64,000 nucleotides of DNA from Archegozetes longisetosus (GCA_018873245.2 JAEMBT020000003.1:7025843-7089842), one strand, 5' to 3'. Positions 13,572 through 25,473 are shown, counted from the first letter of the stretch. Numbers and translations: made by a program. The notes: a model not told the origin generated them from the sequence alone.

Positions 13572-13818
13572 AATAAAAATCTCACGCAAATTCTAGCACT
13601 TTTCAATTGTGTTCAATAAACGATAGTTAGAATAAACTTGAACAAAGCTGCAAACTATTGAGACAGACTTATAAGTTTAATGCATGTAAATAGAAGTCTA
13701 TTCTAAGTTGTGATCTTATTCTAAATAAGTGTTGTGTCAATAGAATAGAGTGTATTGAATAGATTGAAAGAAACATTTATTTATTTGATATAAGAAAAAG
13801 CTTTACTCAAGTCAATGG

Positions 13819-13977
13819 TTACGTAAGATATGTTGGAGTTGGTTGCAAACAGCTATTGATTTGAGTCGTATATTCATCGACCCTGGAATTTAGTAGATAT
13901 AATCACGTGCTCTGTGGTGCACGTGTATTGTGTGCATTATTTTTGCTCAATCCCTACTAAAGTGAATTATTATGTAA
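13819..13977. promoter_or_regulatory. Candidate clock-type enhancer upstream of vrille (2 E-boxes, 2 VRI/NFIL3 sites)
   Basis: Seen directly: TTACGTAA at 13819-13826, CACGTG at 13904-13909, CACGTG at 13920-13925, TTATGTAA at 13970-13977. In Drosophila, CLK/CYC activates vri through CACGTG E-boxes. TTA(C/T)GTAA is the site bound by NFIL3, VRI and PDP1 proteins. The block lies 1.26-1.42 kb upstream of the vrille ATG and about 0.6 kb upstream of a putative 5' exon. Regulation is inferred. Confidence 0.5.
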
Positions 13978-14299
13978 TATTATAGCATTCACAGTAGTGG
14001 TTGTGAAGTTCTAAATATATAATACGCGCATGTATTGTAAATGTAAGGTAATCGTAACTGTTTTGGTATATGCTTACGAATTAGAGTGAGAAATAAGGTA
14101 AACTTCAAAACTACCAAATCAAATTTGCTTTTTTCTCTTTCAACCAGCAAGCTAGTTCTCTCTCAAAACAGAAAGTGGGCACAAGTTTTTATCACTAATA
14201 TTCGTCAACGTACGATGAGAGAAGTGTCCAAAAGTTGTGATAAATAATAACCTTTGAATGAGTATTAAAGTGGTGAATGCGGTTTTTAGTGATAGATAG

Positions 14300-14567
14300 A
14301 TATAAAACTCGACAGTGTAAGTGCGCGTAAGTTTCCCTTCCGCGTTGAAGGACCTTTCATGTGGTTAACCTTGTCCGACTTATAGCTCACATCACCCCTG
14401 ACCTCATTATTAATATTATACCACAACTGTGTAACAGTGATCTTGAGACTCATTGCTGCTGCCGTAATACAAGGCCCTAATCGCACTGATATTACGGCAA
14501 ATTAGGTCAGAGTCAGACGTGTAGTGAAAGTGCCAGAGGAAGCTTTGCGATGTTGTTGTTCTCCAAA
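14300..14567 (+). other. Putative 5' leader exon of the vrille-like gene
   Basis: A stretch richer in G and C than its flanks ends at a strong donor (CTCCAAA then GTAAGT, donor at 14568). It holds a hairpin with a 9-bp perfect stem, GCCGTAATA at 14461-14469 pairing with 14490-14498. A short ATG frame at 14550 (MLLFSK) runs into the donor; it could be an upstream ORF or an alternative N terminus if spliced to 15225. The exon start is not defined. Confidence 0.35.
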
Positions 14568-14677
14568 GTAAGTAATATTAACTTATAACATAACTCTTAC
14601 ACCTTTCTATACGCCACTTTTTGTCGTTTCATTCTCAAGATTTTAGATTTTCTTATTTTGTTTCAACTTTTCCTTAA

Positions 14678-14721
14678 TTCTGTTTCAATTCTATTTCAAT
14701 TCTGTTTCAATTCTGCTTCAA
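14678..14721. repeat. Four tandem copies of an 11-bp unit
   Basis: The unit TTCTGTTTCAA is repeated four times with single-base changes (14678-14688, 14689-14699, 14700-14710, 14711-14721). It sits just after the putative leader exon of the vrille-like gene. Confidence 0.8.
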
Positions 14722-15086
14722 TTATGAAAAGTTTTTTTCCAAAGTTAAGTCGTATTATTTTGCTTTTGTAAAAACAAATTCTTATTAATTATTTACTTAA
14801 GTTTGTATAGATATGAAAACTGTTCGTTTCATAACTACATTCAACTGATTCAAAGTATAGTCAATTGATTAATCAGTGCGTTTGTGTAGACGAGAAGTTT
14901 GAATAGAAAATATTTAATGTCAAAGTTAATTGAAATATGAAAATAGAATATATTTTTGTTTTAGTGTCGTAGCTAATACTCAACTTATGGGATTTGAACA
15001 AAATCGTTAACTTACTCAAATAGAAATACATTGAATACTAGTGAAGCAGTTGATTGTCGCATTTCATTTGGACAGTGCATAAGTCG

Positions 15087-15233
15087 TATAAATACATACT
15101 TATAAATGTCATGTCTTTATGCAGTTTGTGTGTGTTCACCAATTTCACACGTGCTCTCTAGATCACATGCGATTGCGCTTATATCGATCACATTTTTTAC
15201 TCTATTCTTTCGAAATCTATTAAGGTTAATAGT
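15087..15233 (+). promoter_or_regulatory. Candidate proximal promoter and 5' UTR of the vrille-like gene
   Basis: A TATAAATA starts at 15087. About 30 bp downstream is an initiator-like TGCAGTTTG. A CACGTG E-box lies at 15148-15153, 81 bp before the ATG. This would give a transcript with a leader of about 110 nt, separate from any transcript starting near 14.3 kb. Confidence 0.45.
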
Positions 15234-18200
15234 ATGGACAACTTGGACGATACAGAAGTTCGCTTAGTAAAACACCCGCGTTGGAGTCCGTCACCTGTTG
15301 ATCTCAGTATTGCCAACGTAGTCCCGCCCGCATCAGCTTTAATTGCCTCACTCGGTATGAATTGTTTCTTTAGCCTTATTGTTCGTAAACTATAAGTACG
15401 AACCGTGTGAGTTCAGGTGCCGCATACTTTCGCTTAGGATCCCCAACGAGTGTCAGCCCGACCTATCTCAATAATAGAGTTATGGTTTCTGGATCATCCA
15501 CTCCCCATCAAGTCCTCAGTACCAGAAAACAGCGCGAATTCATACCTGATTCTAAGAAAGATGATTCTTATTGGGATCGAAGAAAGAGAAACAATGAGGC
15601 GGCCAAACGGTATGTTTATTCATTTGATGTAACTTGTAATGTATAACATATAAGCTCTAGAAATTGTTTATACACAATCAAAAACACACTCGTAGATTAA
15701 GGTGTTTTGCTTATCAGTAGTAAGTTATTCGTCACTGACGAGTCAGTCCTGTACGTGAACAGTGAGTGTCGTCTAAGGCAATCAAGTGTGAGATCCGAGT
15801 TCCTGATCAAAGTTCCTGATCCAAGTGCTACCAAACCCAGCGCTAACAACACTATTTTCAGATTCAGTTGAGAAAACTTGTGATCAGTAAATATATGAAG
15901 CTTCGGATACATTCACCTATTTAGCTTTAATGAATTGGTTCAACAAGTGCAATTATCAAAATTCGAGATCACTCAAAAAGATTGAGGTTTTCAAAGTTAA
16001 AGGTGCATAATTAATCCACCAATAGTTTAGTTCAATTGTTCACGTGAATTGAATCCGAGTCTTAATTGTTTGAGTCAGTGACAAAATAAGTAGGAGTCAG
16101 AGGGGTATAGGCCGAAGGGGTGCAAGCCCCCCCGTTTCAGCCAAGAGCTTAGGCCAAGAGTGACTTCAAACAAGTTTACTTTTTAGATCAAGTTGACTTA
16201 ATTTATAGAATTCTCTTACAATTGGGTAGGGTGTGAATACCGTTATAGCAACGATACGAATTCTGAACTAGCTCAATTCTAGTACAAAACCTATCAAAAT
16301 GAGTCTGTGCTCCTCAATCAGATTTTTGCGGCTTCACCAGTGCTTTAATTTCTCCTGCTTTTATGCTTTTCTATGTATTATTCGGAACAATTGTGCAGCT
16401 ATTCAATAGCCTGTTGTGATTGCCCACTGATTTAGTTTGTTTTGCGTTAATCAGTTTTTCAGTGCGTAGACCGTCAATTAGAAACTGAGTAAACATCACG
16501 ATTGAAAAGCAAATTCGAAACGCCAGTCAACAGTTGAGAAATCCTTAATCAGAGCTTCAATAGCATTTAGTTGGATCACAAACACACTGAGTGATTATGT
16601 TTAAAAACAAATTTTCGCATAAATTATGCTTTTCCTATAAGCAAATCTAGAAAAGTCTAATCTTAGTTGATCGCAAGCGTCTATAGCCGTGTAAACATCT
16701 TATAACAGATCACGTGAGAAACGTCGCATTTCCGATATGGTTCTTGAGACGAGAGTATTGGAATTAACGCGAGAAAATTCTGTATTAAGAGCTGAACTCT
16801 ACGCAATCAAAGAAAAATTTGGTTTGCCTCAAGCTCAGGTAAACAAATGCATTTCTTGTTATTTGACAGTCATCATAATAATTGTTGCCCCTAAACACTA
16901 CTCTGTGTCCGTCACATCAAATCCAGTTCTACATCAAACTCTAGATCAATTAGTATCTAATAATTGAAAGCCAAATTCAATTATATATTCCCAAAATAGA
17001 ACCATTTCTTAGTATTTTATGCATGAAATTCGATATATTAGCATAAAATCCGTAAGAGAAGGAAAATTCAATCAAATAGTTATGCAAAAGAAAATGAAAA
17101 ATTAATTTGTGTTCGCGGCAATGCATTATTTGAACCGCAAAATATGAACATCTAGTGATAAGAAATTACAAAGTTATACAATAAGCCTTTCAGCAAATTC
17201 TCTTATAAAGGCTTCTCCTTTTTAATTAATTTAGTTTTCATTAGTTTTCCGCTAGTCTTCAGTCACCAGAGTAAGTGAATTAGTTGAGAACTTTGATAAA
17301 TTATTATGTCTCTCAGATAGTTCATACAATCATGCAGTTAATCGTTGTTATTATTATACTTTCACCACTTATTAAACAATGAGCTGTAACTTTTAGTTAT
17401 GTATTATTAGCTTTTCATATGAGAATAGTTCCTAACTGTTCAGTTAGGTATGTCAGAGCGTTTTTTTTATAATTGATAATAAAACTAGAAAATTGATAAT
17501 AAAACTGGAAAATTGCTGATAGTACTACAAGGTTCGTAACATGACTTTTCATCCACACTTAATCATTAATTACAGAATAGAGCATCACTAAATCACATGA
17601 ACAATCCTGTCTTAGTTTATTAACCTAGTTAGCTATGTTAGCTATCCTACAGTCTGTCTAACTTTATTTCTCATATTTCTCTAATTCTTTTCTCTATTAC
17701 ATCAACTTTTATTCAGTTTTGTTTAAATCTATTCTCAACTTATTTTACTTAATGTGATTAAGTGAAATTTTTTCAATCTAAAACTTATTTTTCAATTATT
17801 GAATACTATTTTTTGCACTAGTTATAAAAGTATTGCATTACAATATACAGTGTGTTGTATCGATTGTTAGGCCGGTTATCATTTGTTCGGTGCAAATAAT
17901 TTTATCTAATCTTTTATGATAAAACAATCATCAAATTAAAATGATAAGTAGAAACTCTTTTCAATAATCAACGTCAACAATTGGTTTGTATTTTGAAGCT
18001 ATTCTCAAATTTAAATCTGAATTTTTCGTGTAAACCACTCAAAAGGTTGCTTGTTAGGTATTATCTACTGTATAATGTTTGTTTGTTCTGAACTACTACT
18101 AATCTTATCATGTTGATCATTTCTTAGAGTTATCTTAACTATATTTAAGTTACTATAGAATTTAACATTTCATTCACTTCGATTGATTTATTGAAACACT

Positions 18201-19096
18201 GCTCAATTTTGAGACACCTTTTCCTTAAGCAAAATTCAAAATAAAACTTTAATTTTAGGTATTTGTGGATCCAGAAGCAATTTCGCTTTCCTTACCTGAG
18301 ACTGCAAGCAGAGGTCGCAGAAATAGGCTCCTTTCTAATATGGTTACGGCAAATAATCATAATTGTGAGAAACATTCAATTGTTTAGCATTCTTTCAATC
18401 TATTACAAACTTTATTAACTAAAATCAAAACTTTTAGCTGAGCTCAACTCCAATGGCAATTCGACGAGTTACATATCGTCGTCATCGCCGACATCACAGT
18501 CTTCATCTTCATCAGAAATGACAATATCTCCACCATCTAACATATCGAATGCATCGATAGCATATTCTCCGCAGGGCTTGTCTGCGGTGCCAGTCTCTCC
18601 TCCAACCAATACTAGCCCTAACTGTCCATTAGGTTCATCTACAAATATGGCTTCATTGCCGTTCAAATTAAGACATAAGGCTAAAAATAACAACAATGAT
18701 AGTGACTCTGGCAGCGATACCTGTGGTAATGTGATAAATGAGACTGCATCAGATCACTCTGTGATCTCTAGCAATAATGTTAACTTCAGTGATAACAATA
18801 ATACTGGCAATAGTTTAAACGATTCTTTACTCAAATCTGAAAACTATGCCCTCAGATCCGAATTGCAGAGGCTCGCCACTGAAGTTGCTTCACTCAAGAA
18901 TGTGCTTGTCTTCAATCCAACTGCCACTTGTTTGAAAAGCATAGCCTCCAATGACAACCTTCGCTACAATTTATATCAAGGAGAAAGTCGTTCGAGTACA
19001 CCTCATTTAGGGATCGAGCCAAACGAAGGATTATCTAACGGATCTAGTATTATAACTAACATTCAATCTCAGAAAGTCACTGATATTGCAGTTTAA
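15234..19096 (+). CDS. vri: vrille/NFIL3-type bZIP transcription factor
   Basis: A transcriptional repressor of the circadian loop and of development; it binds TTAYGTAA sites as a dimer in the nucleus. Exons with exact phase joins: 15234-15354, 15417-15609, 16709-16838, 18259-18364, 18438-19096; 402 aa. Residues about 78-147 form the family-specific bZIP: REFIPDSKKDDSYWDRRKR, then NNEAAKRSREKRR (basic region) and a leucine zipper (VLETRVLELTRENSVLRAEL) ending KEKFGLP. The C-terminal half has the vri/NFIL3 motif LPFKLRHKAK, preceded by Ser/Pro-rich sequence. A second heptad-like piece (SENYALRSELQRLATEVASL) follows near residue 320. The basic region spans an exon junction at NNEAAK-R. PDP1/PAR proteins have a different extended basic region, so this is vri/NFIL3. 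A candidate AATAAA is at 19310-19315. Start choice: the ATG at 15234 opens the exon; an N-terminal extension from 14550 is possible. Confidence 0.93.
16117..16145. other. GC-rich hairpin-like patch inside a vrille intron
   Basis: In an otherwise AT-rich intron, a block near 16098-16150 is GC-rich. GGGG at 16117-16120 can pair with CCCC at 16127-16130 around a six-base loop. I cannot assign it to an RNA family; it lacks the box structure of a tRNA. Confidence 0.3.
17471..17510. repeat. 20-bp tandem duplication in a vrille intron
   Basis: AATTGATAATAAAACTAGAA at 17471-17490 is repeated with one change at 17491-17510, followed by a partial third copy. Confidence 0.8.
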
Positions 19097-22000
19097 ATAA
19101 CAAAACGATTTGTTTCGTGTAATTGTTTCGTTGATAAAAGGCGTAAAAATATTTAAGTTAGAATTGAGTTAATGATAAGGTATATAAAATTATATATTTG
19201 TGTCACACTTGCTATCAAATTAATTATAAACATACATCTGACAATTTCTTACATTTGTTGATAACAGCTTTATGTCTAAGTACTTCATACCGTTTAGTTG
19301 CATAAATTCAATAAATTCAATACCTATTAAATAGGTTTGTCATAACTCTATCTACTAGATTTATGCCTATCAGCTACACCTTTCCACCATATCAACATTT
19401 TTCTTAACTTCAACTTCTTTTAGCCTAATATCTAATTTGTTCCAAATACTTAGTTTTCATTCACACCTTTTTTAGTCTACTGAGTAGAAGATTCCAAAAT
19501 AGATTTATAGTATCCTATATTTATCACCAGATTTTTAAATTTTATAACTCATACTAGACTATTTTTCACATTTGATCGTGTTCTTATTTTTTTTTAAATC
19601 TGAGTTTTCCGTGAGAATCAGCTTTAATTGGACTCTATTACAAGATAATGAAGATTTATGAGGGATCAAACTTTGGCGCATTTCTAGAAATTAGTTAATA
19701 ATTCTGTGAAATGTGATAAGGGTTGAAAGTGGAGGAATGTAGTTGTAAAATATACGTAAATATAATATAATTGATATATAAACTAATTTATATATTTCGT
19801 ACAAAGGGTGGTTAAGTGCCAATGCAATGCCATGTAATATATGATTGCAATAAGCAAAGCGTGAATGACTTTCAGTTATTTCGCTATTAATTACAAAGTG
19901 GTTCTCATTACCAGCTGGTTATTACCTTTCGCATTAGCATAATGTGAATATTTACACATTATATGTACAGATATGCTTTGGTTGTACGGTTTACCGTAAC
20001 TGTCCCCATGTTCAATTTGGTGTACAATATGTACTACTGCCTTGTTCTATCAATACAGACTGTGATATGAAATGAAAACAAAATCAGGTCAAGGAAATTA
20101 ATCAGACTTTTATATTTCCTTGTTATGTAAGCTGAAAATAACGTTAGGTATAGGCAGCACTTATAATGACGCTTTCTTTTTTCCAACAGTATCTCCTCCA
20201 GGGACAAATACTTTTAAAAATAAGTACTGATAACATCGGCAATCGTCAAATTCTCTTTCCAGTACTTTGTACTTCATTAACTTTATTGTAGTTTTATTTG
20301 TCAACTTATGTATTATTGTATATTTGAATGGTTAGCATGTTTTCTTTTTTAACTTCTACCTATACCATACTAAGTGATTTGTCTATCTACACACCTTCAT
20401 CTTATGTGAAAAATAAACTTTACAACTTAATTCAAATCCTTCCCAAGAGTATTGCTTTTTCTAATTTATATTATTTATCTTCAACTGCCTTTAAATATCT
20501 TTCATCAGTCCCACTGATCGCATTCTTATTTAAATATACGACTCAGGACTCATTGTTTTGAAACTTATTCCAAAACAATTCAAATATATTATTTACAGAT
20601 ATGCATCAGTTCAAAGTTACTAAATTTTACGCAACTTATTTCAAAACATTTTGTAAATGCTCAAAGCAAAGCACAACCACTTAACTATTTTAATTTTACT
20701 TTTGTATATGGTTGAAAAATATCATTAATCTCTACAAATAATTGAAGGTTTCAATCAAAATTTCGTTTAGATAAAGTACTTTTAAAGTATTTTCTTTTCC
20801 TATTTTTCACAACAGTTTCACTATTAATAACTGGGAAACCCATAAGATATTAAGTTTTCGCCACTAGATAGTTGTCAAATCAAATGATAGGAGTAAATAA
20901 ATAATCAGACTTTGTGTGATTTTTGTGCAAATCTTATATTAAAATAATTCAATGTTTCAATGTTTCTGAATCATTTTTTAAAATTTAACAAAATAAATAC
21001 TAATTTTTACGCATTAGTTCACAGAATACTTGCCATATTTAAATCAAACTTTAAACTAATTGCATGTCAAATGAATAGATTGAAAGTAACAAAAGTTGAA
21101 ATATTTTCCTGGTACTCTTTATAACCTAGAACAAATCAATTCCCTAATTAAAGCTATTGTTTCATGTATGAATTTATTCAATTGAAAACTCAAATCAAAA
21201 CTTATTTTCCTGTTGCGAAAAAAATGGGATATTCCTAGTAATTGTTGTTGGAAATTATCATCTGTTGCTATAGCTCGTCGAATCTAAGGCATTACAAGTT
21301 AACTAACTTTAATAAAAATTGAGTTTACTCAGACACCGGATAAAATGCATTTGCTTCAAAAGTGCGTTTTAGGCCAACGCTCACTTATTTGTGAGCTGTA
21401 ACATTTCCACTTATTATCACATACTTGCACCAAAATTGTAGGAAATGTAACTATTTTACGCGCAAAATGTTTCATTTCAAGACATTACTCAATTCTAGGT
21501 CCTCAACTGTCTGAGAACAATCGATTGAAATTTTTCTACTCATTCCAATATATAGACTTTTGTCATGAGTAAATCGAAGTTAGTTTTTCAAAATATAAAT
21601 CGATTTGAATTGAAAAAGTGAAAGTCACTGATAACTTAAATTTGCATTAACGTCAATTTCAAAGTCAAAGTAGCATTAATTCACGTTTGATTAGCCTAAT
21701 GACAACAACTTAGGGAAAAATATCAAATAAACGTGCTTATTACGATGCTTACTCTGCTGTGTTTTCATGTTTTTTAAACACTATTTTGCATTTTTGGCTC
21801 GCTTTTCCTCTAGCCTTTCACTAAAATATTAAATAAAAAGAACAACTAATCAATCGAATTGCTTCTATCAGTTTGTGTCAATCAATTGATCTAATTATTG
21901 CTGCAGATGACGCTTGCATTTCAATTTAGCTTTCGATGTGTCGAATATTTTTTACATTATTCAGTGCTATCTGTATCGTACTTGAACTAAACTTTTCAAC

Positions 22001-22734
22001 ATGATCTACAACAATAAGTTAGATTTGAGTGGTTCGATTCAGTTTTCGACTTGCAAACTTTTGAGTGATAAGCATATGATTTGATGTACTGAAGCAAATC
22101 AAATATTTGAAGATTGGTTTGCTCATTGTTTTTCTAAGGATAGCTGAGAAATTAGTTTTTAAAGTTTAAGTTGCCAACTGTCTCTTATATAATTGTTGTA
22201 ACAGCTCATCAGCTAGTTTTTAAGTGCTTTAATCTTTTGCTGAGCATTATTGAAGTTTAACACGATTTGAAACCTAACCAAAAATAGCTAAAATTATGAG
22301 CTCTGTCACGCAGTACTAGGAACATTTGCTAACTGAAACCAACTTTTGGTGTACTTATATCGATTTGGATAAGCTTGCATCCAAATCAAATAGTTTCCAA
22401 GTCTACAAAAACAGATCAACTCTGAAATAAAAACATAGGAAACTCCGTTAATGATAGGCTCATTTAAGAGATCAGTAATAGAGATCTAGATAAGAATAAG
22501 GTTTTGATAACCAAGTTGATTGCGAAACATTAATATAACAAGTATTCGTTTGTTCAACGAGTTGGTCGATTCAGAGCAACTCGTTTCTTCGCAATTTCTC
22601 AATAATTGCGACATCACTTCAGTCGTGATTGATTTAACCTATCTGTTCCCGCCACTTACTGAACATTTGATGCTGAACTTTTTGTTAATTTTCAAAAGAA
22701 AGATCACCAAAATAGCGACACACCAGAAGTAAGC

Positions 22735-22906
22735 ATTGACCACGTGGAGGTTACGGCATGTAATTGAAAGCATTGTTTCAATTGACACGTTGAGCTAACT
22801 GCTCGACCGGATCTCCCGTTCAGAGAACTCTGGCTGTAGGCTCGTAGTTCTCGGTGATCTATTGAAACTCACTGCCAATAGCCTCCTGAGGGAACAAGTG
22901 GTCAAT
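22735..22906. mobile_element. 172-bp structured element with 12-bp terminal inverted repeats
   Basis: ATTGACCACGTG at 22735-22746 is matched, with one mismatch, by the inverted CAAGTGGTCAAT at 22895-22906. Inside are two more hairpins: AATTGAAA (22762-22769) with TTTCAATT (22776-22783), and GAGAACT (22823-22829) with AGTTCTC (22846-22852). Composition is far more GC-rich than its flanks. No target-site duplication is obvious. It could be a small non-autonomous DNA transposon or a structured RNA. On the minus strand, TAGCTCAACG resembles a pol III A box, but no B box is seen. Confidence 0.4.
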
Positions 22907-23966
22907 TAGATGAAGCAAGACTAGTGAATGTTAGCAATAAAATGACATGAAATCGTACGTAGTATTGTTCGAATGGTAGCAGTTTGCGTCGAAAAAGTGA
23001 CTTGACTAACCACTTTCTTGTTTTGTCTCAGGCCAAACACAAATTTAGGGATTTATTTGACAAGTAGTAAAAACAACACGAGTCAGTTCAATCATCATTT
23101 ATCTCGTGTTTGGACTATTCGTTGACAAGTTTGTAAAAAATCACTCTCAAGCGACTAACTTATTCAATAAACTAATAAATGAAACTGTCAGTTTAATAAA
23201 AATAAAACTTATTCTTACTACCATCTTTTATTCAATATAAAGTTTGAAACTAAATTTCAACCTGAGTCTTATCAGTAAGTGGAGTTAAACCTTTTATTAC
23301 TATTTGTTCGATTGAATAGTTTTGGCCTTAGACAAATTAATATTCACTTTGCCTTGCAAACTAAACTGCTTTCAAATGCAAGCAAGTCAGTGCTATCTTT
23401 AGGTGGTTTTAGGAACTAAATCAAACTATAATGCTAATAGGTAACAAGACTATATAACTGTAAATCATGTTCATTTAGTACCAACATGGACGATAGACTC
23501 AAATGATTCGATTGCATCAGTAAGATACAATCTTTCGGGTAATTTCACTTTGAAATACTAGGCTTGCACTTACGCTCAACTTGTTTCCGGAGTAAATTTT
23601 TCCTTTTGATCTTTAGATAAATTTTTCTCATATTTAACTAAAGCCGAGAAAATATTACTGAAACTTTTCTAGAATTGTAGCAATTATGGTACAAAAAAGA
23701 AATTTAACTACAATCTTTATAGTATGACTCAAAATCAAACTTCACTTCTTATTACATTTTTAAAAATATTTTATTCGATACGTTTGAAAACTTTTTATAA
23801 ATACGAAAAAATTATAATTGCAAATATTAAACAAAATTTAAAACTAAAGTCAAACGTTTTATGACTTTGTACAATAGAAAGTTACAGAAGTTTAGCTGAA
23901 GCTCAGTTTTAATCCAGCGCAGATACAACTCTCGAAAACTTTTCGATCAATAAAATGTATAGAACA

Positions 23967-24454
23967 TCTCATAAGAGTGTGAGTTTGCACCAACAGTCAG
24001 TTCAGATAAGACTTCAATTTTGGTTAATCTTTTATTTAATATGACATTTTGAACATTGAAAAACTAATTAGTTCAAACAATTTATGTCATACTCAAAATC
24101 ATTATAAACAATTCATTTTCTATTCAATCGAAATATGTTTTTGTTTTGATGATATTGCAAATAAAATCACTGAATAATCAAAACTTTGAGATTCTATTGA
24201 ATATTATAACAGTTGAACGTCTCTACACAAAATTTGTTAATAATCTACATTATTAAAACATGTGATTCACAATGTTATCAAAATAAAAACATGTTCGATT
24301 GAATAGAAAATCACTTTTGTTTATGATTTTGAGTATGACTTGTAAATTGTTTGAACTAACTAGTTTTTCGATGTTCAAAATATCATATTAAAACATTAAC
24401 CAAAATTAAAGTCTTGTCTGCTGATATTCGGTGCAAACTCACACTCTTATGAGA
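23967..24454. repeat. Large imperfect inverted repeat (fold-back, about 190-bp arms)
   Basis: The left arm 23967-24157 and the right arm 24270-24454 are reverse complements with scattered substitutions and small indels; the spacer is about 112 bp. Exactly paired blocks include CTCATAAGAGTGTGAG at the outer ends, TAGTTCAAACAATTTA and TCATACTCAAAATCAT in the middle, and TTTCTATTCAATCGAA near the inner ends. It could be a fold-back or MITE-type element, or a hairpin RNA locus giving siRNAs if transcribed. No flanking duplication was recognised. Confidence 0.75.
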
Positions 24455-25237
24455 AACTCTGTACTCTTAATTGAAAGCAGATATGTATGTGAGACCTAAA
24501 TGAATCAGTCACTTTTGAGTGAATGACCGATGCTTGTAATAATCCTGCTTTGGACACTTTTAGGATACTCTAAACCAATCGATTGCTTGATCAAGAATTG
24601 ATTAAACACACGATAAAATAGTGTATAATGTGAATTGAAACATTTGTCTAATTTGTTAAAACAATTAAATGTTTGCATGTATGCGATCTTTTATCTTATA
24701 ATAATTAGAGTTACACTAGCAAGAGTCTACTTATCCACTTTTTAATAATGCATTTCTAATTTGAATCTTTACTCTGACGCCATTCAACATTAAGAGTTAG
24801 ATTCACTTTACTTTTCAATGCAATTGAATTGATTAGTAAACTATTTTAGCAAAACAAAATCATTTTAACGTATTCGGACTAAAGCACATCGGTTTCATTT
24901 TTGAACGCGTTTTTCAGTGTGACTCTCAAATCGAAAGTCGATTAAATTAGAATTTAGTTTACAATTGAAATATAGCTTAAAGTTATACTAACTTTTCTCT
25001 AAATAGAAAGTGTGACGCATTTAATGTTGCCATAGGTTACACACACTGAAAAGTAGCCTAAATATAAGTGTTAACATTGTTTATATAGTCGCAAAAGTAT
25101 GTTTTATTTCAATTCATTTATTCATCAATGTATAAATTGTTTCATTTCGATTATATAGTGCTAACACATAGACTAGTATTATATTGATACTAAAGCCAAC
25201 ATTTTTACGCCAATCAATTGAATTGTCTGTTTTTCAG

Positions 25238-25473
25238 GTCTATGTCGCTCGCACATCGCTCGCATTGCTGCTAAAGCCCTACTATTTCTCTGCTGTGGTG
25301 AAAGCTGTGTATTTCCTGAGTTCTAGGAATCGGTGGGGCTCTACAGAGACTGCTATGAAATAGTGATTCTCAGAAATCAAACATTAGTTTTAGCTTATCG
25401 TTCACTCAAACACTCGAGTGTTAGCACAAACCGAGAAAACATCGATGCCACAATACTAACCTAGTATTAACGT
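25238..25473 (+). other. Putative non-coding leader exon of the STAT gene
   Basis: A GC-richer island sits between a good acceptor (TTTTTCAG before 25238) and a strong donor (GTAAGT from 25474). All frames hold stops, so it would be 5' UTR. Splicing to an AG just before the STAT ATG at 26234 would make a 0.75-kb leader intron. Confidence 0.4.

Noticed and set aside
18469..18696. Minus-strand acidic open frame opposite vrille
   Set aside because: Shadow of the Ser-rich vrille exon on the coding strand.
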